NCBI GenBank assembly: GCA_020636325.1 | Contig: JACJYC010000002.1 | Location: forward strand, 310,001-374,000 | Direction of reading: 5' to 3' | From: Lewinellaceae bacterium | GTDB lineage: Bacteria > Bacteroidota > Bacteroidia > Chitinophagales > Saprospiraceae | Length of the DNA stretch: 64,000 nt | In this document: positions 53,332-61,797 of the stretch, piece by piece | Layout of the letters: every line of letters begins with the position of its first letter | Position numbering within the stretch: position 1 is the first letter of the stretch | Position numbers and translations under genes: made by a program | The notes under the pieces: generated by a model | What the model was told of the DNA's origin: nothing | Database searches by the model: none | What the model saw: only the letters and a program-made list of their open reading frames with translations

Positions 53332-53850
53332 ATGACCCTGCAGGAACTGTTTGACCAATTGGCGGCCCATCCGCAATACATCATCTTCTATTTTACGCTG
53401 CTGCCGCTGACGGCCGCGCTGGCGGGGTTCATGGGCAAAGGCGAAGGCCACCTGACGCCCTGGAAATACCTTTATTCCGCGCTGGTCTACCTGGTTTGCG
53501 TACCCGGCATCTTTTCCGTGACGCTGGACGTGTACATGTTCCTGTTCGAAAAGCGCAGCATCCTCCAGACGGATATCTATACCCAGATCCTGCCCATCCT
53601 GTCCATGGTGATTACCCTGTTCATCATCAAAAGGAACGTGAACCTGGACGCCATTCCCGGTTTCGGCAAGCTCTCCGGGCTCATCATGATGATCACCGCC
53701 ACCCTGCTGATCATGTGGGGGCTCGACCGGACCCACTTCTGGGTGTTTGTCAGCGCCCGGTTCGAACAGGCGTTACTGGTCTTTGTCGGGTTGCTGCTGG
53801 TCGTGCGTTTCGGCTGGAAAAAACTGTTCAGCGGCGGATCGGCTTCATAA
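53332..53850 (+). CDS. Polytopic membrane protein of unknown function
   Basis: 172 residues with about four transmembrane helices (YIIFYFTLLPLTAALAGF, YLYSALVYLVCVPGIFSVTL, IYTQILPILSMVITLFII, GLIMMITATLLIMWGL and a further one at ALLVFVGLLLVV). No family recognised. It lies upstream of the Anbu locus, with 122 bp between them, and may be independent. Confidence 0.8.
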   Translation: MTLQELFDQLAAHPQYIIFYFTLLPLTAALAGFMGKGEGHLTPWKYLYSALVYLVCVPGIFSVTLDVYMFLFEKRSILQTDIYTQILPILSMVITLFIIKRNVNLDAIPGFGKLSGLIMMITATLLIMWGLDRTHFWVFVSARFEQALLVFVGLLLVVRFGWKKLFSGGSAS

Positions 53851-53972
53851 AAAAAGTCGGCAAGGTTTGTTTTTCTCCGGTGATCGGCTTATATTGAGTC
53901 GGTAATGATGGCTCCCTTTCCTGTATAGAACCAATCTCAAGGTCTTTTTTTCAGGATTCAATCCACGCGCCT

Positions 53973-55406
53973 ATGAAACTCAATTCATTTGACGGTTATG
54001 ACATCGGTATGTTCTTCGACGAAATGTTCTTCCTGGATGGAAAAACCCGGGAAGGCTACGAGACTTTTCGGGAAGAGCTTGAACGCATGTCGAAGGAAGA
54101 ACTCCTCGACAAGCAGCACGCCGCCGAACGCACCCTGCATTCCATGGGGATCACCTTCAACGTCTACTCCGAAGGCCAGGGCATCGAGCGGATCATGCCC
54201 ATCGACATCATCCCCAGGATCATCGCGAAAAAAGAATGGACCGCGCTGGAAAAAGGGCTGATCCAACGGGTGACCGCCCTGAACCTGTTCATTGACGACG
54301 TCTACAACGAACAGCGCATCCTCAAGGACGGGGTCATCCCCCGCCACGTCGTGGAATCGAGCAAAGGGTTCCTCAAGCCCTGCATGGGCCTGAAGCCGCC
54401 CAAAGACCGGTGGTGCCACATCACCGGCACCGACCTGATCCGGGACGACAAGGGGGAATTCCTGGTGCTCGAGGACAACCTCCGCTGCCCGTCGGGCGTA
54501 TCCTACATGCTCGAAAACCGGGAGATCCTGAAAAAATCCTATCCCCAGATCTTTGAAAGAATGGACATCCAGCACGTGTCCAACTACCCCATCCGCCTGC
54601 TGGAAATGCTCCAGTACATCAGCGGCAAAAGCAACCCGAGGGTCGTCGTGCTGACCCCGGGCATCTACAACTCGGCTTATTTCGAGCATTCGTACCTGGC
54701 CCAGCAAATGGGGGTCGAACTGGTGGAAAGCAGCGACCTGATCGTAAGCAACGGGCGGGTCAAAATGCGGACGACCAAGGGCTTTGAAACGGTCGACGTC
54801 ATCTACCGGCGCATCGACGATACCTTCCTCGACGCCAAAGCCTTCAACCCCCAGTCGCTGATCGGCGTCGACGGGATCTTCGACGTGTACAAGTCCGGCA
54901 GGATCGCGCTGGCCAACGCCCCCGGCACCGGCGTGGCCGACGACAAGGTGGTGTACGCCTACGTGCCGCGCATCATCCGGTATTATCTCGATGAGGAGCC
55001 GCTGCTGAACAACGTGCACACCTATATCTGTGAGGAAAAGGACGACTGCCAATACGTCCTCGACAATATCGAACAACTGGTGGTGAAGGAAGCCAATGAA
55101 GCCGGCGGCTACGGCATGCTGATCGGCCCGAAATCGACCAAAGACGATTGTTCGGAATTCCGGAAGCGGATTCAAAACAACCCCCGGAATTATATCGCCC
55201 AGCCCACCATCTCCTTGTCGCGGGTGCCGACCATCGTGGAAGAAGACTTCGAAGGCCGGCATGTGGACCTGCGCCCCTATATCCTGTACGGCGAAAAAGT
55301 GGAGGTCATCCCCGGCGGACTCACCCGCGTGGCGCTGCGAAAGGGATCCCTGGTGGTGAATTCTTCGCAGGGGGGCGGGAGTAAGGATACCTGGGTGTTG
55401 GAGTGA
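53973..55406 (+). CDS. Circularly permuted type 2 ATP-grasp protein
   Basis: 477 residues. This is the ATP-grasp partner of alpha-E proteins: SFDGYDIGMFFDEMFF at the start, the conserved LVLEDNLRCPSGVSYMLENR in the ATP-grasp core, GVEDVYKSGRI-like IFDVYKSGRIALANAPGTGVADDKVVYAY and the C-terminal GLTRVALRKGSLVVNSSQGGGSKDTWVL. Such enzymes are thought to make peptide or amide bonds. In many bacteria it is encoded with alpha-E, transglutaminase and the Anbu peptidase, as here. Confidence 0.93.
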   Translation: MKLNSFDGYDIGMFFDEMFFLDGKTREGYETFREELERMSKEELLDKQHAAERTLHSMGITFNVYSEGQGIERIMPIDIIPRIIAKKEWTALEKGLIQRVTALNLFIDDVYNEQRILKDGVIPRHVVESSKGFLKPCMGLKPPKDRWCHITGTDLIRDDKGEFLVLEDNLRCPSGVSYMLENREILKKSYPQIFERMDIQHVSNYPIRLLEMLQYISGKSNPRVVVLTPGIYNSAYFEHSYLAQQMGVELVESSDLIVSNGRVKMRTTKGFETVDVIYRRIDDTFLDAKAFNPQSLIGVDGIFDVYKSGRIALANAPGTGVADDKVVYAYVPRIIRYYLDEEPLLNNVHTYICEEKDDCQYVLDNIEQLVVKEANEAGGYGMLIGPKSTKDDCSEFRKRIQNNPRNYIAQPTISLSRVPTIVEEDFEGRHVDLRPYILYGEKVEVIPGGLTRVALRKGSLVVNSSQGGGSKDTWVLE

Positions 55407-56084
55407 TGCTGATGCTTGATGCTGGAGACTGGATGCTGCCACGCCGTCGCTCTTGGGAGCTATGGCGGACGGAGGAGACTGGATGCTGGATGCTGGATGC
55501 TGGAGACTGGATGCTGCCACGCCGTCGCTCTTGGGAGCTATGGCGGACGGAGGATTCTGGAGACTGCCACGCCGCGGCGTGCTGGAGACTGGATACTGGA
55601 GACTGGAGACTGGAGACTGGATGCTGGATGCTGGATGCTGGATGTGCTGCGATTGAGACTGTTTTCAGCATTTTGTGTCAACCGGATTTTTAGCACGCGC
55701 AGCGTAGTGAAAATCAAAAACTTGGCGTCTTTGCGTCTTTGCGCGAAAACACTATTTTGAACAGTCTCTTCCAATTGCACAACGGCGCAATTGCAATGAA
55801 AAACTGATGTGAACTGATGTGCCTGATCCCGCCTTGCGGGAAATAAAGCCGAACCTGAATGGTTGGGCAATTGTAAGGGCCTTATGTTTCAAAATCCGGC
55901 TTCGTCCCTGACAGGGTCAAACCGGAGCGCACAGGTGGTAAAAAACCGGGGTTTTATACGAGAAATGGTCGTTATGACTTATCGACGCATGATTATGCGT
56001 TGCTACTTACGACTTACAACTTACGACTTACGACTAATCGACGCATGATCATGCGTCGCTACTTACGACTTAAAAAGACTACAA
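55407..56084. repeat. Repeat-filled gap inside the Anbu locus
   Basis: 678 bp without a gene. 55407-55640 is a CTGGATG/CTGGAGA heptamer array containing two near-identical palindromic modules (55438-55475, 55515-55553) and a short one (55567-55582). 55700-55765 carries CTTTGCGT octamers. 55975-56073 is a CTTACGA heptamer array with two palindromes, the second a perfect 20-mer (56039-56058). Confidence 0.9.
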
Positions 56085-57059
56085 ATGTTAAGCCGCGTTG
56101 CGAACTCGATCTACTGGATGAACCGATACGTTGAACGGGCGGAGAATTACGCCCGGTTCATGGGGGTGACCTTTAACCTGATCCTGGACCTGCCGCCGGG
56201 CGGGCAACAGCAATGGGAGCCCATGCTGCTGGCATCGGGCGACAACCACCTTTTCTACAAGCACTATGACAAGCCTGCACCTGAAAACGTGCTGCGGTTT
56301 ATCAGCTTTGATCCCAATAACCCGAACGCGGTGCTGAGTTGCCTGTACAAGGCCCGGGAGAATGCCCGCAGCATCCGGGAGATCATCTCCAAGGAAATGT
56401 GGGAACACCTCAACCAGTTCTACCACCGGATCAGGGAATTGTCCGGCAAGAAAAAGTGGAACATGGACAACTGGCAGGATTTTTTCAGCGAGGTCAAAAT
56501 GGGCAGCCAGTTGTTTTTCGGCATCATCGATTCCACCATAACCCGGAACGAAGGGTGGCATTTCGGCCGGCTGGGACGGTATATCGAGCGCGCCGACAAA
56601 ACCTCGAGGTTCATCGATGTGAAATATTTCATCCTGCTGCCGGAAACGGATTTCGTCGGCAGCAACTACGATCAGTTGCAGTGGTCGGCCGTCCTCAAAT
56701 CGGTCAGCGCCTTCAATATGTACCGGCAAACGCACCGCTCCATCAATCCTTCGGAAATCGTGGAATTCCTGGTCCTGGGCCGCGAATTTCCCAGGTCGAT
56801 CTACTACTGCCTGCAACAGGCCGAATTGTCGCTGAAGAAGATCCAAAGCGATGCGCCCCTCGGCCGGCCGGCCGTAAAATTGTTGGGCAAACTGTTGTCG
56901 CACCTTGAATATAGCGACGTAAATGATATTTTTGTATTTGGATTGCATGAATACCTGGATAATTTTCAATCGAGTCTTAACAAGGTCGGAGACGCCGTCT
57001 TCGACGCCTATTTTGCCCTGAAGCCCGTCAGCGAATCCGCCGGATCGGGCGAGCAATAA
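56085..57059 (+). CDS. Alpha-E domain protein
   Basis: 324 residues, almost entirely helical. MLSRVANSIYWMNRYVERAENYARFMGV is the conserved beginning of the alpha-E (DUF403) family, and FGRLGRYIERADKTSRFIDVKYF and FLVLGREFPRSIYYCLQQAE follow. The family always co-occurs with the permuted ATP-grasp protein and usually with a transglutaminase; activity is not established. The Anbu gene starts 11 bp after its stop. Confidence 0.94.
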   Translation: MLSRVANSIYWMNRYVERAENYARFMGVTFNLILDLPPGGQQQWEPMLLASGDNHLFYKHYDKPAPENVLRFISFDPNNPNAVLSCLYKARENARSIREIISKEMWEHLNQFYHRIRELSGKKKWNMDNWQDFFSEVKMGSQLFFGIIDSTITRNEGWHFGRLGRYIERADKTSRFIDVKYFILLPETDFVGSNYDQLQWSAVLKSVSAFNMYRQTHRSINPSEIVEFLVLGREFPRSIYYCLQQAELSLKKIQSDAPLGRPAVKLLGKLLSHLEYSDVNDIFVFGLHEYLDNFQSSLNKVGDAVFDAYFALKPVSESAGSGEQ

Positions 57060-57070
57060 ACAAATGCACA

Positions 57071-57793
57071 ATGACATACTGCCTCGGCATAAAAACCAAA
57101 ACAGGCCTGGTCGGCATCTCTGATACGCGCATTACCTCGGGGACGGAAGTGTCCTCTGCCCGCAAAGTCAGCGTTCACCAAATGAAAAACCATTCTTTTT
57201 TCGTGATGACTTCCGGGCTGCGGTCCGTACGGGATAAGGCCATTACGTATTTTCAGGAAGAGATCGGCGAGAACGACGACCATTTCAATAAAATGTACAA
57301 AGCCGTCAACGGGCTGGCCCGTCAGGTCAGGCGGGTGGCGGAAGAAGACAAAACAGCCCTGCACGAAGGCGGGCTCGATTTCAACCTGCACGCCATCGTC
57401 GGCGGGCAATGCGAAGACGATGAAGAACACAAGCTGTTCCTGCTGTACCCGGAAGGCAACTGGATCGAGATCGGAGAAAGTTCGCCTTTTGTCATCATCG
57501 GCAATACCGGATACGGGAAGCCGCTGCTGTACCGCAACCTGACCTATCACTCCAGCATCAGCGAGGCGCTGAAACTGGGATTTTTGTCATTCGACGCCAC
57601 CAAGGTCAGCGTCAATGACGTCGACTACCCGATAGACGTTACCTTGTACGACCGCAACAGTTTCAACGTGATCCAGCAACGCCTGACACGCGAAGAGATG
57701 GAGCCCGTTTCGCGAAACTGGAACCGGCTGCTGAGCGAGTCCATCAACCAGCTGGAAGACACCTGGATCGAAGACCTCTTGATGAAGGTCTGA
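57071..57793 (+). CDS. Anbu peptidase (proteasome-like Ntn hydrolase)
   Basis: 240 residues. After removal of Met1 the protein begins with Thr, the proteasome-type nucleophile (MTYCLG). Asp18 (SDTR; Asp17 of the mature chain) and Lys32 (ARKVSVHQ) complete the expected triad, and G-x-x-G features follow (SGLRSVRDKA). Anbu is the ancestral beta-subunit family, which forms a helical ring and is encoded with ATP-grasp, alpha-E and transglutaminase genes; exactly this set surrounds it. It is thought to process a peptide made or modified by these partners. Confidence 0.94.
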   Translation: MTYCLGIKTKTGLVGISDTRITSGTEVSSARKVSVHQMKNHSFFVMTSGLRSVRDKAITYFQEEIGENDDHFNKMYKAVNGLARQVRRVAEEDKTALHEGGLDFNLHAIVGGQCEDDEEHKLFLLYPEGNWIEIGESSPFVIIGNTGYGKPLLYRNLTYHSSISEALKLGFLSFDATKVSVNDVDYPIDVTLYDRNSFNVIQQRLTREEMEPVSRNWNRLLSESINQLEDTWIEDLLMKV

Positions 57794-57884
57794 CCGAAAC
57801 GCGATTATTCAATGCAAAAATCAGAAAACACTGCTGATTCATATCCATCACCGTCTTGCCTATCATTACCCTATTCCGGTAACA

Positions 57885-58679
57885 TTGGGGCCCCAGCGCC
57901 TCCACTTGTTTCCCCGGCTGAGCCATAACCAGCGGCTGGTCCACCACCAGCTGTCCATCTCCCCAATGCCGTACAAGCAGTTCAGCGCGCTGGACGCGGA
58001 AGGGAATACCGCCCACTGGGTGTATTTCGAAGGCCTGGCAGAACACCTGGTGATAGACCAGGATCTGCGGGTGGAAAGCCGGCAATACAATCCCTTTGAT
58101 TTTCTGATTTACCCGTTTGAAACGGTCCGTCTGCCGATCGTCTACCCCGATCAGTTGCTGCAGCCGCTCAGTCCGTATTTCCCGTCGCATCCGCCCAAAG
58201 GCATGGTTGCCGAATGGGCATCGGCCATCCGGACCGAAGCCGGCAGCCAAACCCTGGATTTTTTGCTGATGGTTTGCGAGCGGCTGAAAAAAGAATTCAC
58301 TTATGCCGCCCGGGAAAAAGGCCCGCCCCACCCGCCGGAAGAGACGCTGGTTGCCCGCCGCGGGTCCTGCCGGGATCTGAGCTGGCTGATGGTCGCGGCC
58401 TGCCAGCATGTGGGCCTCGCCGCCCGCTTTGTGAGCGGATACGCCTGGAGTACCGAGGATATTTCCAACCACGACCTGCACGCCTGGGTGGAGGTTTATC
58501 TGCCCGGCGCCGGCTGGCGCGGATTCGACCCGACCCTCGGCAGCCCGGTCACCGCCAATCACGTCGCGCTGGCGGCTTCCGTTCATCCGCAACTGACCGC
58601 CCCGCTCAGCGGCTCCTACTTCGGCGGAGCGGCTTCCGAACTCAAAACCTCCGTTCAACTCCGGTTGCTCGATCTTTGA
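57885..58679 (+). CDS. Transglutaminase-like protein of the Anbu locus
   Basis: 264 residues from the first standard in-frame start, TTG 57885, but conserved coding clearly begins earlier: codons from 57828 read TLLIHIHHRLAYHYPIPVT before that TTG, the normal N-terminal beta-domain of the family. No ATG, GTG or TTG exists in this frame upstream; ATG 57812 is one base out of frame, so a frameshift or unusual start is likely. The catalytic triad is visible: Cys in RRGSCRDLSWLM, His in DLHAWVEVY and Asp in RGFDPT. The family includes cysteine proteases and amidases. Confidence 0.88.
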   Translation: MGPQRLHLFPRLSHNQRLVHHQLSISPMPYKQFSALDAEGNTAHWVYFEGLAEHLVIDQDLRVESRQYNPFDFLIYPFETVRLPIVYPDQLLQPLSPYFPSHPPKGMVAEWASAIRTEAGSQTLDFLLMVCERLKKEFTYAAREKGPPHPPEETLVARRGSCRDLSWLMVAACQHVGLAARFVSGYAWSTEDISNHDLHAWVEVYLPGAGWRGFDPTLGSPVTANHVALAASVHPQLTAPLSGSYFGGAASELKTSVQLRLLDL

Positions 58680-58718
58680 GCCGCTTTCCCAAAAATGGCG
58701 TTCGCCAGGTTGACATAT

Positions 58719-58750
58719 TTTGAAAATCCGGGCAGACACTTCTATCTTTG
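58719..58750 (+). promoter_or_regulatory. Promoter of the cation efflux gene
   Basis: TTTG (58719-58722), 20 bp, TATCTTTG (58743-58750): a full match to the Bacteroidota consensus, 16 bp before ATG 58767. It also supports that start codon, because the promoter would otherwise be inside the gene. Confidence 0.75.
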
Positions 58751-58766
58751 CCGTTCAATCCAGCAC

Positions 58767-59753
58767 ATGACCGCCTCCGGACAAAACCTGAAATTTCAAC
58801 AGATCATTACGTTCACCAGTGTGATCCTTTTCGGGATAAAGATCAGCGCATGGTATATGACCGGCTCCGTTTCGATCCTGACGGATGCGCTGGAAAGTAC
58901 CGTGAACATCTTTACCGCCTTCCTGGGCCTGTACAGCCTCTACCTATCCGCCAAACCCAGGGACGAAAACCATCCCTACGGACACGGAAAAATCGAGTTC
59001 ATCTCGGCAGCGATCGAGGGCGTGCTCATCTCTGTGGCCGGGCTGATCATCGTTTACGAAGCCATCATCAACCTGCGGCACCCGCATGCGCTGCAGCAAC
59101 TCGATTTCGGCATACTCCTCATCAGTGCGACCGCCGCCGTCAATTACCTGGTCGGATTCTGGGCTGTCCGGTTGGGCGGCAGGAACAAATCTCCGGCGCT
59201 GGTTTCCAGCGGCAAACACCTGCAATCGGATACGTATTCCACAGTCGGGATCATTGTGGGGCTGTTGCTGATCAGAATAACCGGCATTGCCTGGCTCGAC
59301 AGCGCTGTCGCCCTCCTGTTTGCCGGCATCATCATGGTGATGGGATACGGCATCATTCGCAGTTCGCTGGCCGGCATCATGGATGAGGCGGACGAAGAAT
59401 TGCTCCGGGAGATCGTTGCCGTTTTGCAGGAAAACAGACAGGAGAACTGGATCGACCTCCACAACCTGCGGGTGATCAAATACGGCAGCGTGCTGCATTT
59501 GGACTGCCACCTGACCGCGCCCTGGTACTTCAATGTCCACCAAGCCCATGAACAGGTAGACAAACTGGGCAGGCTGGTCAGGGATAATTTCGGCGACAAT
59601 GTGGAGCTTTTTGTGCACACCGACGGTTGCCTGCCGTTCTCCTGCAAGATCTGCTCAAAACAGGATTGCCCCGTCAGACAAAGCGATTTTGTCGCGCGGA
59701 TCGAATGGACGGTCGGCAATATTTCCGCCGACAACAAACACCGAATCGACTGA
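58767..59753 (+). CDS. Cation diffusion facilitator transporter
   Basis: 328 residues from ATG 58767 (the frame is open from 58695, but the promoter at 58719 lies between). Six transmembrane helices with CDF metal sites: SILTDALESTVN in helix 2 and HPYGHGKIEFISA, and LDSAVALLFAG in helix 5. It exports divalent metal such as zinc, iron or cobalt in exchange for protons. The C-terminus has an unusual cysteine-rich end (CKICSKQDCPVRQ), which may bind metal. Own promoter, so independent of the Anbu genes. Confidence 0.94.
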   Translation: MTASGQNLKFQQIITFTSVILFGIKISAWYMTGSVSILTDALESTVNIFTAFLGLYSLYLSAKPRDENHPYGHGKIEFISAAIEGVLISVAGLIIVYEAIINLRHPHALQQLDFGILLISATAAVNYLVGFWAVRLGGRNKSPALVSSGKHLQSDTYSTVGIIVGLLLIRITGIAWLDSAVALLFAGIIMVMGYGIIRSSLAGIMDEADEELLREIVAVLQENRQENWIDLHNLRVIKYGSVLHLDCHLTAPWYFNVHQAHEQVDKLGRLVRDNFGDNVELFVHTDGCLPFSCKICSKQDCPVRQSDFVARIEWTVGNISADNKHRID

Positions 59754-59834
59754 CAATCTTCGTTTTAACAATAAATAAATATATTTAACACCGCGATTAA
59801 CACATTCATAACCCCAAAAACCTGCCAAGACTTC

Positions 59835-59842
59835 TACCTTTG
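59835..59842 (+). promoter_or_regulatory. -7 box TACCTTTG before the SDR gene
   Basis: TACCTTTG matches TAnnTTTG and lies 31 bp before ATG 59873. No clear TTTG -33 element. Confidence 0.45.
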
Positions 59843-59872
59843 CATCCGTTCCGCTAACCTAAAAGCTGCTTT

Positions 59873-60742
59873 ATGACAAAAGAACACCAGGCTGTAAAAG
59901 CTTATACGCTGATCACAGGCGCCAGTGCCGGGCTGGGCAAGGCCTTGGCATTGGAATGCGCAGCCAGAAAGCAAAACCTGATCCTGGTAGCCTTACCCAA
60001 TGAAGGTTTGCCGGAAACCAGCGCATGGATTTCGCAGGAATATGGCGTAGACGTAGCCCATTATGAAACAGACCTGACCAGGGAAAAATGCCTGGAGGAC
60101 CTGTTGCAGTGGGTATCCGGAAATTTCCGGGTCAATTTCCTGATCAACAATGCCGGCATCGGCTGCACGCGCGCACTCGACCAGATGCACCCGGCCTACT
60201 TCGACAGCATGATCAAACTGAACGTGCGGGTCACCGGCATGATGACCTTCCACCTGCTGAACGAACTGAAAACCCACGAAAAAGCCTATATCCTCAATGT
60301 TTCCAGCATTATTTCGCTGATGCCTTCCGCTTATAAGACCGTCTACTCGGCTTCGAAAGCATTCATTTATTCCTTCTCCCGTGGCTTGCGGCAGGAACTC
60401 CGCGGCACCAACGTTCACGTCAGCGTACTGATGCCGGGGCCGCTGAGGACCAATTCTTCCGTGACAGAGCGCATCAAAAAACAAGGCTTTTTCGGCCGCA
60501 TGATCGTCCTGGAGCCCGAAACCGCGGCAAAGATCGCGCTGGCCCAGACCCTCGACCGGAAACCCGTGATCATCCCCGGGGTCGTCAACAAGATCAGCGG
60601 CATATTGATGAAAGCCATTCCCAAAAGCATCGGCGTACCGATTATTTCCTCAATTTATTCAAAAGAAGCAGAAACGGGCCTGCACCATACAACCGTCCAT
60701 ACCGTTCCAGGTGTTATACAAGTGCTTAATGATGAAAAGTAG
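59873..60742 (+). CDS. Short-chain dehydrogenase/reductase
   Basis: 289 residues. Classical SDR: cofactor motif TGASAGLGKALALE, NNAG in LINNAGIGCTRAL, active-site Ser in NVSSII and YSASKAF with Tyr and Lys. The C-terminal part (VVNKISGILMKAIPKS) resembles 3-ketosteroid/DltE-type reductases. It is followed after 2 bp by an epimerase gene; substrate unknown, possibly a lipid or sterol-like compound. Confidence 0.93.
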   Translation: MTKEHQAVKAYTLITGASAGLGKALALECAARKQNLILVALPNEGLPETSAWISQEYGVDVAHYETDLTREKCLEDLLQWVSGNFRVNFLINNAGIGCTRALDQMHPAYFDSMIKLNVRVTGMMTFHLLNELKTHEKAYILNVSSIISLMPSAYKTVYSASKAFIYSFSRGLRQELRGTNVHVSVLMPGPLRTNSSVTERIKKQGFFGRMIVLEPETAAKIALAQTLDRKPVIIPGVVNKISGILMKAIPKSIGVPIISSIYSKEAETGLHHTTVHTVPGVIQVLNDEK

Positions 60743-60744
60743 AT

Positions 60745-61797
60745 ATGGATCAAGCCTTCAGCCCTAAACAGGCATCTGTGTTTGTCACAGGGGGTTCAGG
60801 ATTGGTCGGCGCCCATTTGTTATCAGATCTGGCGGGTAAAGGGAAAAAAATCCGTGCTTTAAAAAGAAAGCATTCTGACCTGAGCACGGTTAAAAAGGTA
60901 TTCGGGTATTATCACAAAGATCCCGAACAAGCCTGGGCCGATGTGGAATGGGTCGACGGTAATCTGAATTCACCCGACTTTTTGCGCAAAGCGCTTCGGG
61001 GAGTTGAGGTCGTTTACCACAGCGCCGCTATGGTATCTTTTGACCCCAAGGATCGCCTCAAACTGTTCGACATCAATGTTGGCGGCACCGATCTCATCGC
61101 CTCGCTGAGCCTTCGCGGAGGCGTCAGGAAATTTTGTTTCGTGAGTTCCTCCGCCTCCCTGGGAAAACCCGAAGGCGTGAGCGGATACATAAACGAAGAT
61201 ACCCCCTGGGTGACCACCGATGACCTGTCCGATTATGCGGTCAGCAAATACGAAGCCGAACAACGGGTCTGGCAGATTGCCGGACAAGGGCTCGAAACGG
61301 TCGTCATCAACCCCGTTATCGTCATCGGCCCCGGCGATTGGTCCCGGAGCAGCTCCCGCCTCATCCAGGCCGTATGGAACGGATTCCCGTTCTATTCCTC
61401 AGGCTCGAATGCTTTTGTGGATGTAAGGGACGTTGCCAAGGCGGCCGTTTCGCTCACCGAAAGCCATATCCACGGCGAGCGCTTCATCGTATCCGCCGAA
61501 AACCTGCCCTACAAGCGGCTCTTTGACCTGATCGCCGATAACCTCAACCGCCGGCGACCGGCCATCAAAGTTCCCGGATTCATGGGAGAATTCGCCTGGC
61601 GGGCCGATTGGGTTGCCAGCAAGCTGTCCGGCAAACCGCCGCAAATCACCAAAGCCACAGTGGCCTCGGCGGCAAAACAATATCATTTCTCCAACGAAAA
61701 GATCCGCAGCCAGCTCAACATGGACTTTATCCCCCTCGAAAGGTCTATTGAAGAGACCTGTCGGCGGTTTCTTGAAGACCGGTATTCCCCTTCCTGA
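60745..61797 (+). CDS. NAD-dependent epimerase/dehydratase (extended SDR)
   Basis: 350 residues. Cofactor motif VTGGSGLVGAHLL and active-site YAVSKYEAE (Tyr, Lys) with VSSSASLG before it. The layout fits the 3-beta-HSD/dihydroflavonol-reductase group that acts on hydroxylated ring or lipid substrates. Start 2 bp after the SDR stop, so cotranscribed. Its last 53 bp overlap the end of the opposite SDR gene. Confidence 0.92.
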   Translation: MDQAFSPKQASVFVTGGSGLVGAHLLSDLAGKGKKIRALKRKHSDLSTVKKVFGYYHKDPEQAWADVEWVDGNLNSPDFLRKALRGVEVVYHSAAMVSFDPKDRLKLFDINVGGTDLIASLSLRGGVRKFCFVSSSASLGKPEGVSGYINEDTPWVTTDDLSDYAVSKYEAEQRVWQIAGQGLETVVINPVIVIGPGDWSRSSSRLIQAVWNGFPFYSSGSNAFVDVRDVAKAAVSLTESHIHGERFIVSAENLPYKRLFDLIADNLNRRRPAIKVPGFMGEFAWRADWVASKLSGKPPQITKATVASAAKQYHFSNEKIRSQLNMDFIPLERSIEETCRRFLEDRYSPS

